The notes: generated by a model from the letters alone, not told the origin. Shown: positions 9,667 through 22,333, counted from the stretch's first letter. The stretch: 64,000 bases of DNA from Ramazzottius varieornatus (GCA_001949185.1 BDGG01000004.1:538793-602792), one strand, 5' to 3'. Made by a program: numbers and translations.

Positions 9667-12123
9667 CTAAGTATGAGCGAGAAACGTCCGCTTATGGTGC
9701 TGCCTACGGTTGAAAATGTTCTTTTCATAGAATCTATGAGAAAGCGATGTAGCGGAATTCACAGTTGACTGCCGTCGGATGGGGAAAGGGCAGCGGAAGT
9801 TCTGTGAAGGTAGCGACAGATGACGGAAACTTCCCATGTCCACCTTCCACCAGTTCTCCATATCAGATTTTTGTTGCCTAACGAGTGAGATTTTCAGTGA
9901 TCCAATAATGTAAACTTGTCTTTCGAAAATTGTGAAACGTACCTGTTACGAAGAGCCAAGACCAGGAAGCCCGGGCCCGCCAAGAGCACACCAGCCGCCG
10001 CGCCGAGTACTTTTCCAACAGTAGCGCCGATCCAGTGCTCTAGACAAAATAAAGCATTACACCGTATATGCGGTAAGGTTCGGGAATAGTCAGCTTACGA
10101 CTTGTGTCACAGCGGTCACCGGTATAACCGCAACGAGGTTCGTTCGGTGGCGCCCCCATACTTCCGGACCAGTCAATCTCGCCTTTGTCGAATGCGGTGA
10201 AACTATGCTCCGACGTTTTGTATACCATTACATTCTGAAAAGATTAACGGAAAGGATAATCCGGTGTTGCGTGCGTCTTTCATTTGTCCCGATACCTGGA
10301 ATGTGTTGTTGTTGACGTTAAAGTCAGCCACGCAATGAAGGCTCTTCCGTTCGCCAAACATATCGATGAATACCTCTCGAAGCTCGGCAGCAAAAGAACG
10401 ATTCAAAGCGTGAGATGCCAAAGCCCTTCCGCTCAGGGAAGTCTTCTCTTGCAAAGATCGATTCAGAATCTGACCAAGGACATCCACAGCTTCGTAGACT
10501 GCAGTAACGAACTCGTTCGGCTAAAATATTCAATGTAGTTCAGCAATTAAGTTCTCCGAAGCGACTGATCGACAGGAGTTTGAAGGGTACCTGTTCTCCT
10601 GAGATATAGTCGTAACTGTAATCTGTTTTCGAGCGCCGTATCCATTCCTCCATCAAGTATTGCAGTAAGCTTGGATCTTTCCGCTCCGGCGAATCACTTA
10701 TTTGGCACGGCGAGATTCTTAATAAGTTTCGGTAACCCTGTAGAAGTTCCTGCAGGAAATTGATACGTTCAAGTTCGATCTAGTTTCGTGATCCAAACAA
10801 GAGCGAAAACTCATAAAGACTTGCCAGCTACTGATGGTCAGAATTACCCCATTATCCGAGACGTTCCAGGAGATGAAGCTGGAAATGCCTCCGAAGAACC
10901 GAGCGTTCATCAGTGGCTCCATTACAAAGTATACCTGTGAATCAAACGAGAATGAAATGTATCGCATGTACGGTACTGATCGTGACGCAGGAAGCAGATG
11001 GCAGACTTACGTACTCCCCATTGGACATTCCCATTCTTGAAGCTTGAACCTTTTATCAGAAAGTGGGAATGTTCAAATACTTTAGTAATTGATTATGTTT
11101 TCGGAACATCATTTTCGCGGACAGTTTTGTTCGGGTTGCCGCCTACCAGAATTCTTTTGGCGGTGTCACCGCGCATGGAAAAAACAATAACTGCAAGCCA
11201 AGTGCGTTAACATCGTAGGTGATAGCGGACGCGACACGGTCAGCTTGCCTCTGCTAATTTTGGTGCACTGTCGCAAAACCTCCGAGAATGTGTCCGCAGA
11301 AGAGTCGGCTGTGCCAAATTCGGAGCTGTTGAAGTACTGCACGTTGAATATGATCTTGGACGACCCAAATCTGTGCCGTAGCGTGTTTCGGGCTGCGTCG
11401 ATCCACTGGGAGTAGAAAGGAGCGAGGGCTCCTTTGTCCCGAATAACGCAGACGGAAGACCATGAGTATTCCATCATAACGGCAAAAAGAACCTCCGGGT
11501 AAGCCTGCATTTGTACTGGAGCTGTGCTGATCATAGTTGGGTACCGTTGTCGATTTCGAAGACCATCAATTGTGAGGGACCTGCAGAACGAAAGGTGCCC
11601 GCTGCCAAGGGTCAAAAACAGAAGATGTAAGATATTAATTAATTATATTCCACCTACGTGGTAAACAACAGGCTATCTTGTTCCCGCGCCAGGTCACCTA
11701 GCCCACTGACTTCGTCGGTACCTGAGACAAGGTCAAAGTATGGAGACTGGCATCACGATTGCGGCAAGATAATATGTTCGGGAGATCTGTACCTGGTGTA
11801 AGCAGCACCACAACGCCGTTTCGGTCCCATGTCTTTTCGTAAAATTGATGTACCAGGTAGACGTTGTCGACCATTCCCTGGACCGTTGACCAGTTGTACG
11901 ACCCGATGTACTCCACCGTCACGTTGAAGTTAAACAGGTATCGGAGGCGTTCACCTGCCATGTCCAGCGCTGGTCCGATGAACGGCCTTGAGGACAGAAG
12001 AACAGCGGGATACAGAACATAAGTAACGATGGTCAGGTTAAGAAGCGGTAATGGCGCTGGTTCCATATGCGCCGCGGTTACGAAATACACTTCGGCTTTA
12101 ACCACGGTACAACCAAGACTCAA
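9667..12123 (-). CDS. natriuretic-peptide-receptor-like protein lacking kinase/cyclase
   Basis: Single-pass receptor with an ANF-receptor ligand-binding ectodomain. Minus-strand exons: 12123-11711, 11580-11249, 11190-11147, 11049-11011, 10934-10848, 10749-10591, 10520-10296, 10234-10099, 10039-9943, 9877-9667, all phase-consistent, 581 codons. Landmarks: RYPTMISTAP, VIVFSMRGDTAKRIL, RMGMSNGEY|VYFVMEP, RCGYTGDRC just before the membrane, one hydrophobic helix (GAAAGVLLAGPGFLVLAL), then a cyclase-receptor-type juxtamembrane MENWWKVDM. It stops at 9667, so kinase-homology and guanylate cyclase domains are absent. The 11248 intron starts with GC instead of GT. The initiator is unresolved: the first exon has no upstream ATG in frame, so a signal-peptide exon is probably missing, or the start is the internal ATG near 12067. 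Family assignment firm, activity unknown. Confidence 0.8.
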
Positions 12124-12845
12124 AACAGTGGCTCGTTAGGGTGAGTGGTGAAATTTCCAAGAACGAAGCTAAACGCGGAGCGAAAGCCGTTCTCCTTTTC
12201 TGGTAACACCAGCCAATTTTAAAGTCTCAGGTCTGCGATAAGAACAAATAGGACTTCCGGGAAAGATTCCCCACTCGCGCAAACGGGTCTTTTCGTCCAA
12301 TCCTCTCATGACATTGAGAAGACCTCTACAGACTCACCCATGACGCAAACAGTATTTTAAGAGACGAAAGCCTAAAGCCACGTAAACGGAAAACACTTCG
12401 GATCATCTTATAAACCTTTCAGTGAGAAATGCCACACGCAGTCATAACCGGCTGGAACAATGTTTCTCGCTAAAGTCGGACACTACATGACACTATATAG
12501 TACAAAGAAATCCTTAAATGTCAATAATCCCATCAGCGTCACGAAGTTGGCGATACGATTTGCGATAAAACAAAAAAGTAACAAGGGGAAAAAGAAAAAA
12601 AAGAGAACCCGAATAATATAAAAAGCACAGAACAGATGTTCATACTACAGTACAGTCAGCTAAGACGACCAATAAGATTTGATTAAGGAATCACTCATGA
12701 AAATTAGGTATCCCAAATGAAATCACTGATCAGTGATCATAAAGCCCAACGTAGGATAAACAGCTCGCAACAATACAAAACGAGTACGTTTCTCGCCCTC
12801 AGAAGTGCGTAGAAGATAAGAAGCGCCGACAGACCGGAAGTACCT
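12124..12845. other. intergenic, no gene seen
   Basis: Between the 5' side of the receptor and the 3' end of TEX2. AT-rich with short A-runs. It may contain the missing first exon of the receptor, but I found no ATG-signal-peptide exon I could defend. Confidence 0.4.
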
Positions 12846-15800
12846 TTATTTCAGTATCAGATCGCTTAGCTTGTTTAGTCGGAAGTCGGGATCGTCTAGC
12901 ATACTGTTCATTATGGCAATCGTTATATCATCCATATTTGGTACCTGTAACGCAAGATTCTTCAGCCATGCCCAGCCACACTACCGCAAACCAAACATCC
13001 GAAAGCAATCCGGCTCTTCTTACCGTTATCAGACGATGAAACTCGGTCGTCATCTTCTTCTCAATCCAGTCCGTCACATGATTGTACGTTACTTCGCGCT
13101 CTCCAAGCTTGGGAAACGCCCTACAAGAACCATAAGATAAGTACTGACTAAGATATTTTCCAAGATCCAAAATAGAGAAAATGTGGAAGTCGAGCGAGCA
13201 AAGCCTTATATCAAGTGGCGCACGTTCCGACCAACAACAATGGAAACATGCGCCACTTGAGATGAAAATTTTGAAACGTTCTGTTGCCCAGTCTTTCATT
13301 TATCAAGGCAGTTTTCTTGGGTTTAAACTTTTGTTGAAACATTCAAACGCTATGACATACCTCAAGTGGAGATCAGGTTCGGAGGTGAAACCCCACCAGC
13401 CTTTGTCCGACGGTGGGTGTGCGATATTGAATGCCAATCTACCAGCCAAGCGTTCGACCACCACCGTCATGGCCAAATCTGTATCGCTGACGTTCTCCAT
13501 AGCCTTACGAATCATCTTCACGTCCGTCAGTTTCTGGAAGGCTTTAGACTCGGTGATCTTCTCCACATAGCGCATCAGCTTCTGTTTACCACCCTCCGGC
13601 GCTTGCGACGCCACCTCATCGAACTCGTCCACCTCGTCACTCTCATACATGTTCCGTTCCTGGTCTTGCTGATGAGCCCGATCTCTGGAAGAAGCTGAAG
13701 AGTAGACGCTGTCGACACTGCCGACGCTCATTGTGTCCATCTGGACCTCGTTTTCTTGTCCCACATGCTTTGCCTCCTGTACGAAAACAAGTCTCATAAA
13801 TTCCAAAAGCTGTCAACAACCTGCATACACCGTACCGCGATTTTACTGTGCTATAGAAGTATGTAGGTGCATGAAATACCAACAATTAAATCGGATAATC
13901 GCCCACCATATTTCCTGATTTTATTACGAGTGTTTTTGAATTCATGGTGATACTATAACATTATTCTTACGGTTTCGTCATCGCCCTTCTTCAGTTTCAT
14001 CAAGTTCAGCTTCGTCTGTAGAGTCATCTGTACCGTTCCATGATACTCAAAGTCCATCTCGATCCATATACCTCTCTCATCCACACCGGGCTTTTCCGAA
14101 ACGTTACTAATGATGGGCAAATTCTTCCCTGCAAAACCAAATCGGTTACTAAATCAAACTAATTTCAAGGAATATTTTCGTCAAATTTACCGAGATCCAT
14201 TTCAGTGATCTGAAGTTCTTCAATGTAAAACGGTAGTTTGATAATCGACAACTTCTTCTGAATCTTCTTTTTCACCACATCCCGCCATATCGGATCGACC
14301 AGCACATCGAACGCCACACGATGCAGCAGCACATTCAATGTCGACAGGTTCTGCGACAAGTTAGGCTTCATTTCTGGCATTGGGTACTTGCCAGAGGCCC
14401 TCTTGAATCGCCAGTACCAGTCTTCCTTCTCGCGGTCACTACGAGGTAGCAGGTACAGGACGGGGGGATCACCCCAATGGAGTCGCTTGGCGCTGACTTT
14501 CTCGTCAAACTTGTTTTTCTTCTTATCTTCTTCGTCCTGCTTAACGGCCTCAGCGCGGAGGTCTTCAATGTACGTGGCGACGGAAGCTGGATCGACTAGC
14601 TTGATCCCGATGGGCAGACGCCAGATCCAGCGTCGCTTGCGAGGTATATCTTCCGGAATCAACGTCACTTCCGCATCTGCAAGAAAAAATCGTGAAATAT
14701 TCGTAGACATTCGTAAAGCCAACTGAGCCATTTCGCCCATGCATCAAGGACCTGCTTTCACTCAGCGTACATAAAAACACTGCATGGGCACGCAGGTACA
14801 TGAACGCCCAGCGAGACCTCTCATTCGCGCACTTGCATACTCGCTGATCATGATTCGCGTAAGGCAGAATGTATGCAGGTTTACACATGAACATTTTCAT
14901 GCAATCTGTTCTCGTGTCTCTCGTTGACCGGCATACACCGAGCCGTGCATTTTGACAATACGAAAGTACGCAGGTGGACACATCAACTTGCTGCTGTTAC
15001 GGACAGGTTTTTCTTACCGGCAATGCTGAAGACGCGGGATTCAGTGAAAGTAAACGAGCTGCTTTTCAGCTCTTCATCGTACATCGCTCGTTTCGGCAGC
15101 ACTCTGTTCTTAGTCTTGCGTATCCTCAAGTCCGTTCCGTCCAAGCTAACGTACACATTTTGCGTCTGGTTCACCGAGAACGTCGCGATGTCGAAGTCGC
15201 CAATCATCTGATTCATCCAGGTGCTCGGCGGTTCCGTGTTTCCAGCCTTGTTGGGATCACTGGAGTACTGCTTAGCGTACCGGGTACCTTCTGCCGGAAT
15301 GATGGCGGGTGTCGTCGGTGGAAGCGAGCGCTTGGACCGGGCCGTGCTGGGAAACACGAGAGTGAACCAGATGCGCACACTGGCTGCTGCCGTGAAGATG
15401 ATGCCGAAAAGCAAACCAGACCTACAGAAACCAAACATCGCCGTTTTATAAAGTATATGGAAGCCGAAGCTGCTCGTGCAAACAAACTCAACAAGACTGA
15501 TTTCTCAAGCGGCGCAGGTATTCTGTGCTATAGCCTGGAAACGTGCGCACTTGAAGAAAGACATCTTATCGAGTTTATTTATCGAGCTCCCATACAATGA
15601 TACGAGAGACACCGTCATTCTCGCCGAAATCTTACATGAAAGACGGCATGGGCACCACCAGGATAGCCACCAGGAGACCTCCGACCAGCAATAGCGGTGT
15701 GTTAGAGAAGAAAGCACTATGCATCATATCAAGACCTTCGTCCTTCTTTTCCTCCGCAATGCGAACAGCTGAAAAAGAATATCCATCCTTTCAAGAGAGA

Positions 15801-18444
15801 ACACAATTTCTTACGAGATACCGAGGCATAAAATGGGAATTTTCTTTTAAAAAGTGAGGAATTTTTACGCGGACAATTTCCAGCCGGCGGTGCCTTCATA
15901 TCGCCCTCCTTCTCCTGTTTCGACATGCTGTGTCGTACCCTCGGTGGAGGTTGTGGAGGAGACGGAGCCCTGCCTTTCCTACTGCCGTTCAGTTCAGGAA
16001 CATCCCTGACGACCGTGTTCGTACGACTAGAATCGCTATCTCTGACGCTATAAAATAAATTATTACTAGGGTCAAACCAACCAAGGAACCGTAGGAAAAC
16101 TAACCCGATCAAAATCTGATTGGTAGCACGAGCTTCCGCATTCCGCAGGAGCGCGTCAGCATGCTCAAGGGTCGGCGAAGTGATTATGGGAAGTTTCTGG
16201 ATATCAGCGTAGAAGCCTCCTCCACCGTGGCCTAATGATGGGCTGTCTTTCATGGGTGACGACGATCTCAAGAAGCTGTCCTTGGACTTGTCTGATGCAC
16301 TGCCGCGTCTATCCTCCAACTATGGAAACGATGGAACCGAAAATAACTTACACACATGTTTCGGATCAAAAATGAAAACTTCAATCCCGACTCACTTTAC
16401 GAACTCGTACCTTCTTTGTAATCTTCCCTAAAATTCCCGAGGGTTCTTTGGTACCTTTACTCGAGGTCCCCGAATGCACAGACTCAGCTGATGGTGTCAG
16501 CAGCTTCTCTCGATCGTCTTCGGAATTCTTCCGATGCGAGAAGCGTTCTTTCAAGTTATGAAAGTTATCTCTAAAAGACGAACTCTTTTCCACCGTCGGA
16601 TTCCGGCCAATGTCAGGCGACGGTGGAGAGATCATTTCAACCTTTGACAGATCCTCAGGAGAGGGCTTGCGTTTTGGCGCCTTGGGAGTCGCGAAGAATT
16701 CGCCACCTTTATAGCTGAGGGACGACGGGGGATTGGGCTTGATGTCCGTCAAGATGGGATCTTCCCTGATGTTAACATAATCGTCGTCCGAGTCGGCGTT
16801 CTTGCCGGCCGCAAACTTGACGCTGAAGCTGGAAGGAGACGTTGGTGTGTCGACCGAGCCAGCTGGAGCAGTAGATCCTTTCGTGCGACGCATCATGTTG
16901 TTGAACGTCGATTCATGATCCTCCAGAGGATGCTCCTGTCAATCAAACAACAGCACACAATCAATCATAGCGAAACAACCTACACCGGATTTTCAACTTC
17001 CTGTCTTCCTCCCAAACACTTTTCTCTCTACATCTTCCACTTTTTCGTTCATCCATCTTGCGGAAGCAGTTCGGTACTCGCTGAGCAGAGATTTCATGAA
17101 TTCTAACTGCCGAAAACCGCGAAATGTCGTCAAGCAACTTTCTACGTCAGCTTCCAAGAAAATTTGAAACGGCCACAAGTCAGCGCAAACGGACTGCAAA
17201 CAGTACGCAATAGTTGTTTGATTGCTGCACAGTTACCTTGACCACAAGGAGACAACGGACTCTTCGGCTTGCCATTGTCCGTTTACTATATGCAGTTTAC
17301 ACCTTCCTGCTTGCCGATTTACCGACAATTAAATTCCCCATGGAAAGCAGCCAAATCGAAATGGCGTGAAAAAATCGATAAAATAACACAAAATATTTGT
17401 TCACGTAGTCAGATCAAGGACTCCAAATCTCGGGGAAGATTCAACAGTAAACAGTTCTTACGGAAAAAACATGCGACCGTCAAGTATCGACAGGTAGGGA
17501 TCAACAACAGTTGTAGCGTCGCATTTGCGGATATCCTCGTTACCAATCAAGCGGAACTCCTAATACAAGTTCGACAAAAAACTGATAAGGTTTCCAAAGC
17601 TTACCATGATTCTCCCCTCGAGGAGATCAGCCCTGCAGTTCCTCAGGATGGATGATCAGCGGATAGCTTTTAACTTCGCCACGTAGCGGGACCAAGAAGC
17701 CAGTCGGAATTGGAGCATTTCCACGCTGGTCCTCCGCCAGACAACAATGCAAGGATGTGACGTGTGTTGTCGAGAGACGGTGCAGCCCTTATCCGTTGAT
17801 AGTCATACATGGGAGGGAACAACGATGTGCACAATCGTTAGTCTGCTGCGCCAGGAAGCAGAGCGAAAATCGCTTGCCTGAGCATTAAATACAGAAGACC
17901 CATGTTGATGCGAAAAACAAACAGTGCGAAGAGTTCATCAAGGATTTCCAATGAATTTCCCAACTGACAAATCCAGATGTTCGTTCAGCAAATCAAGCGA
18001 AGGCTGCCTCTATAGTGATTTCGGCTAAACACTGGTTTTACTCTTCATAAACAAGAAGGGCATTCTTACATAACACAACAGTCGCTGTAAGATAATTACC
18101 TCATGTCATGTCGTTTTATATCGAATTTCATTTAATTTCCGAATTTCCAATCACTTTCATATGACATAAGTTTCATTCATTCTGCAGGAATCGTTCTTTT
18201 CGCCATCCGTTCCACGTCTCCCTGAGCCTTCTAATCTGAGCTACTGACTACTATCTCCATGCAATGGAGGTAAGACAGTTCTCTTATTAGAATTTCCCCA
18301 ACCACGAACCTGTTGTTTGCAGGAGACAAGAGGAAAAGCGCCCTGGCTGCGCCGTCCACCGATGAAAGGCGAAGGCATCGCGTCCAGCTCGCGCAGAGAT
18401 TCTTCTGGAGGCACCTTAATGTCGGCCGAAGAGCGTCTACGCAT
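12846..18444 (-). CDS. TEX2: TEX2-like SMP-domain lipid transfer protein
   Basis: ER-anchored protein of the TEX2/Nvj2 family, which carries a tubular lipid-binding SMP domain at membrane contact sites. Eleven minus-strand exons: 18444-18310, 16935-16396, 16319-16105, 16047-15869, 15768-15636, 15421-15018, 14676-14191, 14128-13971, 13776-13361, 13120-13024, 12944-12846. The sum, 2,862 nt, is an intact 953-residue frame (human TEX2 about 1,130). Order: serine/proline-rich disordered N-terminus; a hydrophobic hairpin (LLLVGGLLVAILVV and GLLFGIIFTAAASV); a PH-like region; then the SMP part with LNVLLHRVAFDVL, KKLSIIKLPF and VPNMDD near the C-terminus. The first exon is assigned by phase and position only; its ATG faces the ALG8 start. 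Introns contain two palindrome elements. Confidence 0.88.
13211..13261. repeat. intronic palindrome core 2 (TEX2 intron)
   Basis: tcaagtggcgcacg ... catgcgccacttga: a 13-bp stem with one mismatch around a loop containing ccaacaacaatgg. Only the core is clear; outer ends are degraded. Within the intron 13360-13121. Confidence 0.85.
15468..15589. repeat. intronic palindrome element 3 (TEX2 intron)
   Basis: Outer ends gctcgtgcaaacaaactcaac and cgagtttatttatcgagctc pair in inverted orientation. The core at 15505-15555 (tcaagcggcgca ... acgtgcgcacttga) is partly eroded. Lies in the intron between the two halves of the TEX2 membrane hairpin. Confidence 0.8.
16936..18309 (-). other. large first intron of TEX2
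   Basis: This 1.4-kb interval separates the proposed first TEX2 exon from exon 2 and is by far the gene's longest intron. I see no second gene, hairpin element or recognisable repeat in it. ORFs such as 17269-17655 (+) have no recognisable motif. Confidence 0.5.
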
Positions 18445-18526
18445 GAGTAAGGCGTTCACTCGTTGGTAAACTCATCAGGCAACATTTCGTTTTTTAAATG
18501 CAGTGCGCGTAATTCAAGCGAGAGAA
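18445..18526. promoter_or_regulatory. bidirectional promoter between TEX2 and ALG8
   Basis: The TEX2 start codon (minus, 18444) and the ALG8 start codon (plus, 18527) are only 82 bp apart. This space must hold both 5' UTRs and start sites, so the two genes share a promoter unless one has an upstream untranslated exon. No TATA box is obvious. Confidence 0.55.
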
Positions 18527-20377
18527 ATGGGTGGCTCGTACCACGAAGATCCTTACGCACCTCACGCTGGCGCGCCCGACCAAGCAACCAGAAAAGACAA
18601 CAACAAAAGCTCTGCTTTCACCGTTCTCCTCATCGCCGTTACCACCGTCAAGCTTCTTCTTTTTACCTCCTATCGATCTACGGATTTTGAAGTACATCGA
18701 AACTGGCTGGCGATAACACATTCCCTGCCTATGAGACAGTGGTTAGTTTTGATATTAGGTTATTTTGGAGCGGCGCAGTCGATCTCAAGATGAAACGAAG
18801 CTACACGGATTGTTGTGACGTCATGCGTCTTTCATGCGTCCTCATGTGTATCCTGTGTGTTTAGGTATGTGGACGCTACTTCCGAATGGACCCTCGACTA
18901 TCCTCCTCTCTTCGCCTGGCTAGAGTTTTGTCTCAGCCACATTGCTCGATTCTTCGACGCAAGGATGTTAAAAGTCCAGAACCTGAACTACAGTTCCCCA
19001 CAAACCATTCTCTTTCAGCGCCTCACCGTCGTTCTCGCCGACTCGGTCTACATCTACGCGGTCTCCGAAGGCTGTCGCCTCCTGACTTCCCGCTTGACCA
19101 GCCGTTCCCGTAACATCCTCTACTCGCCTGCGACCGTCTACAGCCTCCTCATGCTGTGGAACGTAGGTCTCCTCATCGTCGACCACATTCACTTCCAGTA
19201 CAACGGCTTTCTCCTCGGTCTCCTCCAACTGGCCGTCTTCCGCGTCGTTGAACGTCGCTTCCTGGCTGCCGCTTTCTACGTCAGCGTCGCGCTCAACATG
19301 AAGCACATCTTCCTGTACATGGCTCCAGCTTTCGGTGTCTACCTTCTCCGTCAGTGCTGCTTTCCAAACAGTCCACACCTCGACATCAGGGAGTTCAACG
19401 TCAAGAACTTCGCAGCTTTGGGGTCCATTTTCGCGCTTGTTACAGCCATTGCGTTTGGACCTTTTGCAGTGTTCGGTCAACTGCCGCAGGTCTTCAGGCG
19501 CCTATTCCCTTTCCAGCGAGGTCTGACCCATGCCTACTGGGCACCTAACGTGTGGGCGCTGTACAACGGGGCCGACACGGCTTTGACCGTTCTCAACAAG
19601 CGCTTTCACTTCCTCGTTCAGTCAGTCCAGCACGTGGCTGACTCCGCCTCTAGTCCAGATAACTCCACCCTCGACGCTGTACCATTGGTAGGCACTGAGC
19701 AGTTGAAAATACAGTCCTTGACAGGTGGCGTGGTGGGTGCTGGCGAACCCAACATTCTTCCTGCGGTATCACCAAGCGTTACCATGTGCCTCACGATACT
19801 GGGTATGTTTCCGGCCTTGTGGTCACTTTGGCGTGCGAAAGTTGGTACGCCGAACCTGGCTTCCGGCGACGTGTTCGTGCGGGGACTGGTTGGAGTGACG
19901 CTGTCCAGTTTCCTCTTCGGTTGGCATGTGCACGAGAAAGCGATCCTCTTAGCCATTGTACCACTAACATGGCTGGCGATCTCTTCCGCCAACGATGCTA
20001 GGTTGTTCCTGCTCTTAAGTACGGCAGGATTGACGGGACTGCATCCCTTGTTGTTTACACCGTCAGAGATCCCGCTCAAGTACATGATGATCTTTCTGTA
20101 TATCTACGCCGCCTTTAAAGTGCTCAAAGATAGATTTTCTGTGGTGCGGCTGCCAGGAAGAAGGTACTGCTTGCCATTGTTGAATCGGATAGAAACTTTG
20201 TATGTTTTAGGCTTTTTACCTGTTGAATTTTATAACGCGGTTGTCCATGAAAGTATTTTGGGTTTGTGTACCAAGTTGCCGTTTTTACCTTTGATGGTAA
20301 CTTCGATGTACTGCGCTATTGGCGTTGTTTATGTGTACGTTTTAATTGTTATCGATCTCTTCAGACTTAGTCGATAA
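18527..20377 (+). CDS. ALG8: ALG8 dolichol-P-glucose glucosyltransferase
   Basis: ER multi-pass enzyme that adds the second glucose to the dolichol-linked N-glycan precursor, using dolichyl-phosphate glucose. Exons 18527-18741 and 18865-20377 join in phase 2, giving 575 residues (human 526). Hallmarks: [61 protein letters not shown]-like [41 protein letters not shown] and [12 protein letters not shown]. These separate ALG8 from its paralogue ALG6. A luminal loop of about 50 extra residues (near residues 265-315) explains the greater length. The start is the ATG at 18527; an upstream GTG in the same frame is ignored. Gene end is 99 bp from the end of the convergent receptor pseudogene. Confidence 0.95.
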
Positions 20378-20986
20378 GAATGTATCACTCTACTTTCTAA
20401 ATACACGAGACTGACATGATATAAATTTGTTTCAGAATTCCACGAGCTCGCGATCACTTGGCTCTGCGCATCGGTTTTACGAACTTCCTTGTCCCTTTTC
20501 ACTAGAAAAAATCAGCTCTGTAGACATCAGGAATATCATCTTGCCGTGGAAGTTCCCTGACGCATATTTGTGATACCTGGGAACGAATATGATGGGTTAT
20601 CCAAAGAGTACGTAGTTGTAAAGTCGCTGCAAAAGCAAACCCCTTACCAGTACAAGATTGCCGACCCGAATGCTGTCAGAAGTGTCAATAGAGTCAAAAA
20701 TACTACCACAGTAGTCAGCATGCCGACGTTGCTCGTGTGACACTGTGCTTTCATTCCGTCAAACCCACACCGGAGCTCGTTACCGGGGACACGTCCGCTG
20801 AGCCACATTAGGTCTCGACCAAACGGTTGGGTAATTCTGTGGCTCGCTCCGGAATAAAATAAGACGCTCTGAAAAACGGAATGTGCGAAGAATTCACCGC
20901 TGCCTTAGGTGCGTGAAGTCCAGAACCGGTCGCACCTCGAAGGATCTTGATGTGCTGTTGAACTGCTTCATGACATAGTTTGGTAC

Positions 20987-21575
20987 ACGCGGCTGGCCTA
21001 ACTATTGGCCTGGACAAAATTTCTGGCCGGACGGGCTGGCGGCAGTTTAACGCAGAGATTGTTATGTCGTAGCAGAAACTAGCCCTGTGACGTTAGCAAG
21101 TAAAATTTCGCAGTGCAATATGCTGAATGCAGTGTCATTCCAGATTTCGTTTCTTATTTCGTACTTCATTTCCCATCTTGAGGAAGGTTAGCCTGGAATA
21201 TGCCGGAAGGTCTAAAAAGCAAAAGACAGCGAAAGTATACGGAGGATAGGTAAAAAAGGCAGTTCGTGCGGTTGCCTTCATAAGGTGGTGGATTGCCTAA
21301 GTAAAGGCCTTTCCGGCAAGAAAAGTCAAGTTTTGACGTTGATTTACCATCAGAGCTGCATTTACCTAGCAAAATAACCAAGCATGTAGAAGGAAATCGG
21401 ATCTACGATGATTGAGAAGATCTCTGCAAATGTTTGGTTGTTCGTGTAGGCAAAGCGGTTACGTGTGGTGAAACCAGTTCTGTCTCAGCCGCAAGCGAAT
21501 ACAGTTGGCGGAGCCGCTGATTCGGAAATCAGTGGCCAGAAATTTTGTCCAGGCCAATAATTAGGCCAACCGCGT
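20987..21575. mobile_element. 589-bp TIR transposable element in receptor exon
   Basis: Flanked by GTAC on both sides (20983-20986, 21576-21579), probably the target duplication. Terminal inverted repeats of about 45 bp contain ggcctaa, attggcctggacaaaattt and ctggcc. The interior shows no transposase, so it is non-autonomous. A shorter relative lies at 22334-22487 in an intron of the same gene. The superfamily is uncertain because GTAC is itself a palindrome and the exact tip is ambiguous. Confidence 0.8.
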
Positions 21576-22333
21576 GTACCCGAAAAGTTTTACCGTCGAA
21601 AGCGATGGTTTCAGACGATGTATCGTATGTATGGTTCGCCAGTTCGTTGACGAATGAAGTGCCATCCAGACGGCTTGAAAAGTCACGCCGTAAAATGTTT
21701 CGTACCACCTGGAAGAAATTTGAGACTGTATGTGCAACGGGACCGAGATCAGCAAGCTTGAGCGGGGGTGTGGGCGACCTGTCCCAGGAGAAGGGTGGTT
21801 GTGAACGAACTTACTGCTTCCACGGGAATCTGCCAAACGTGGGGCCAAGATTATATGTTAGTTGCACGCTTGCTGCCCGTGGTACCGTTGTCACAGACTT
21901 ACTTCCGGCACGTGGTTACAAAAAGTTCTATTGCCAGCGCTATAGCCGTATCCAGCAGTCGACTGGGCACGTTGCGGGCTAGCGTTTCCACGTCTGCGGT
22001 CAGGTAAAAGAGAGCAGGGAAAGCTTCATACGCAATCTGTGGAAAAACAAGAGCAGAAAAATGAACAGTACGACCTCTGGATCAACGTCGGAAGCCGGCT
22101 GAAGCGATCAGGCTTACTAGGTCGTCGGTTTGGCCCATCTCTCACGTCTAACACGGAAAGTACGGTGCAAACTGAAAAGGGTGCATGAAGAAGTATACCT
22201 GAAAACGCAAGTCACGGTGCTAGATTGACCATGACGATAACCACAGGGACCGACTGTATAGTCTGACTCGATCTTTATGCCCAGCGTTACGTTATTTTAT
22301 TAAATTCAAATTGGCCTAAACGTTTGGCCTAAA

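Noticed and set aside
14974-15600. 208-codon plus-strand ORF
   Set aside because: It is antisense to a TEX2 exon and an intron palindrome. The TEX2 frame carries recognisable domain sequence and phase-consistent splicing.
18968-19480. 170-codon minus-strand ORF rich in acidic residues
   Set aside because: Antisense shadow of the ALG8 coding exon.
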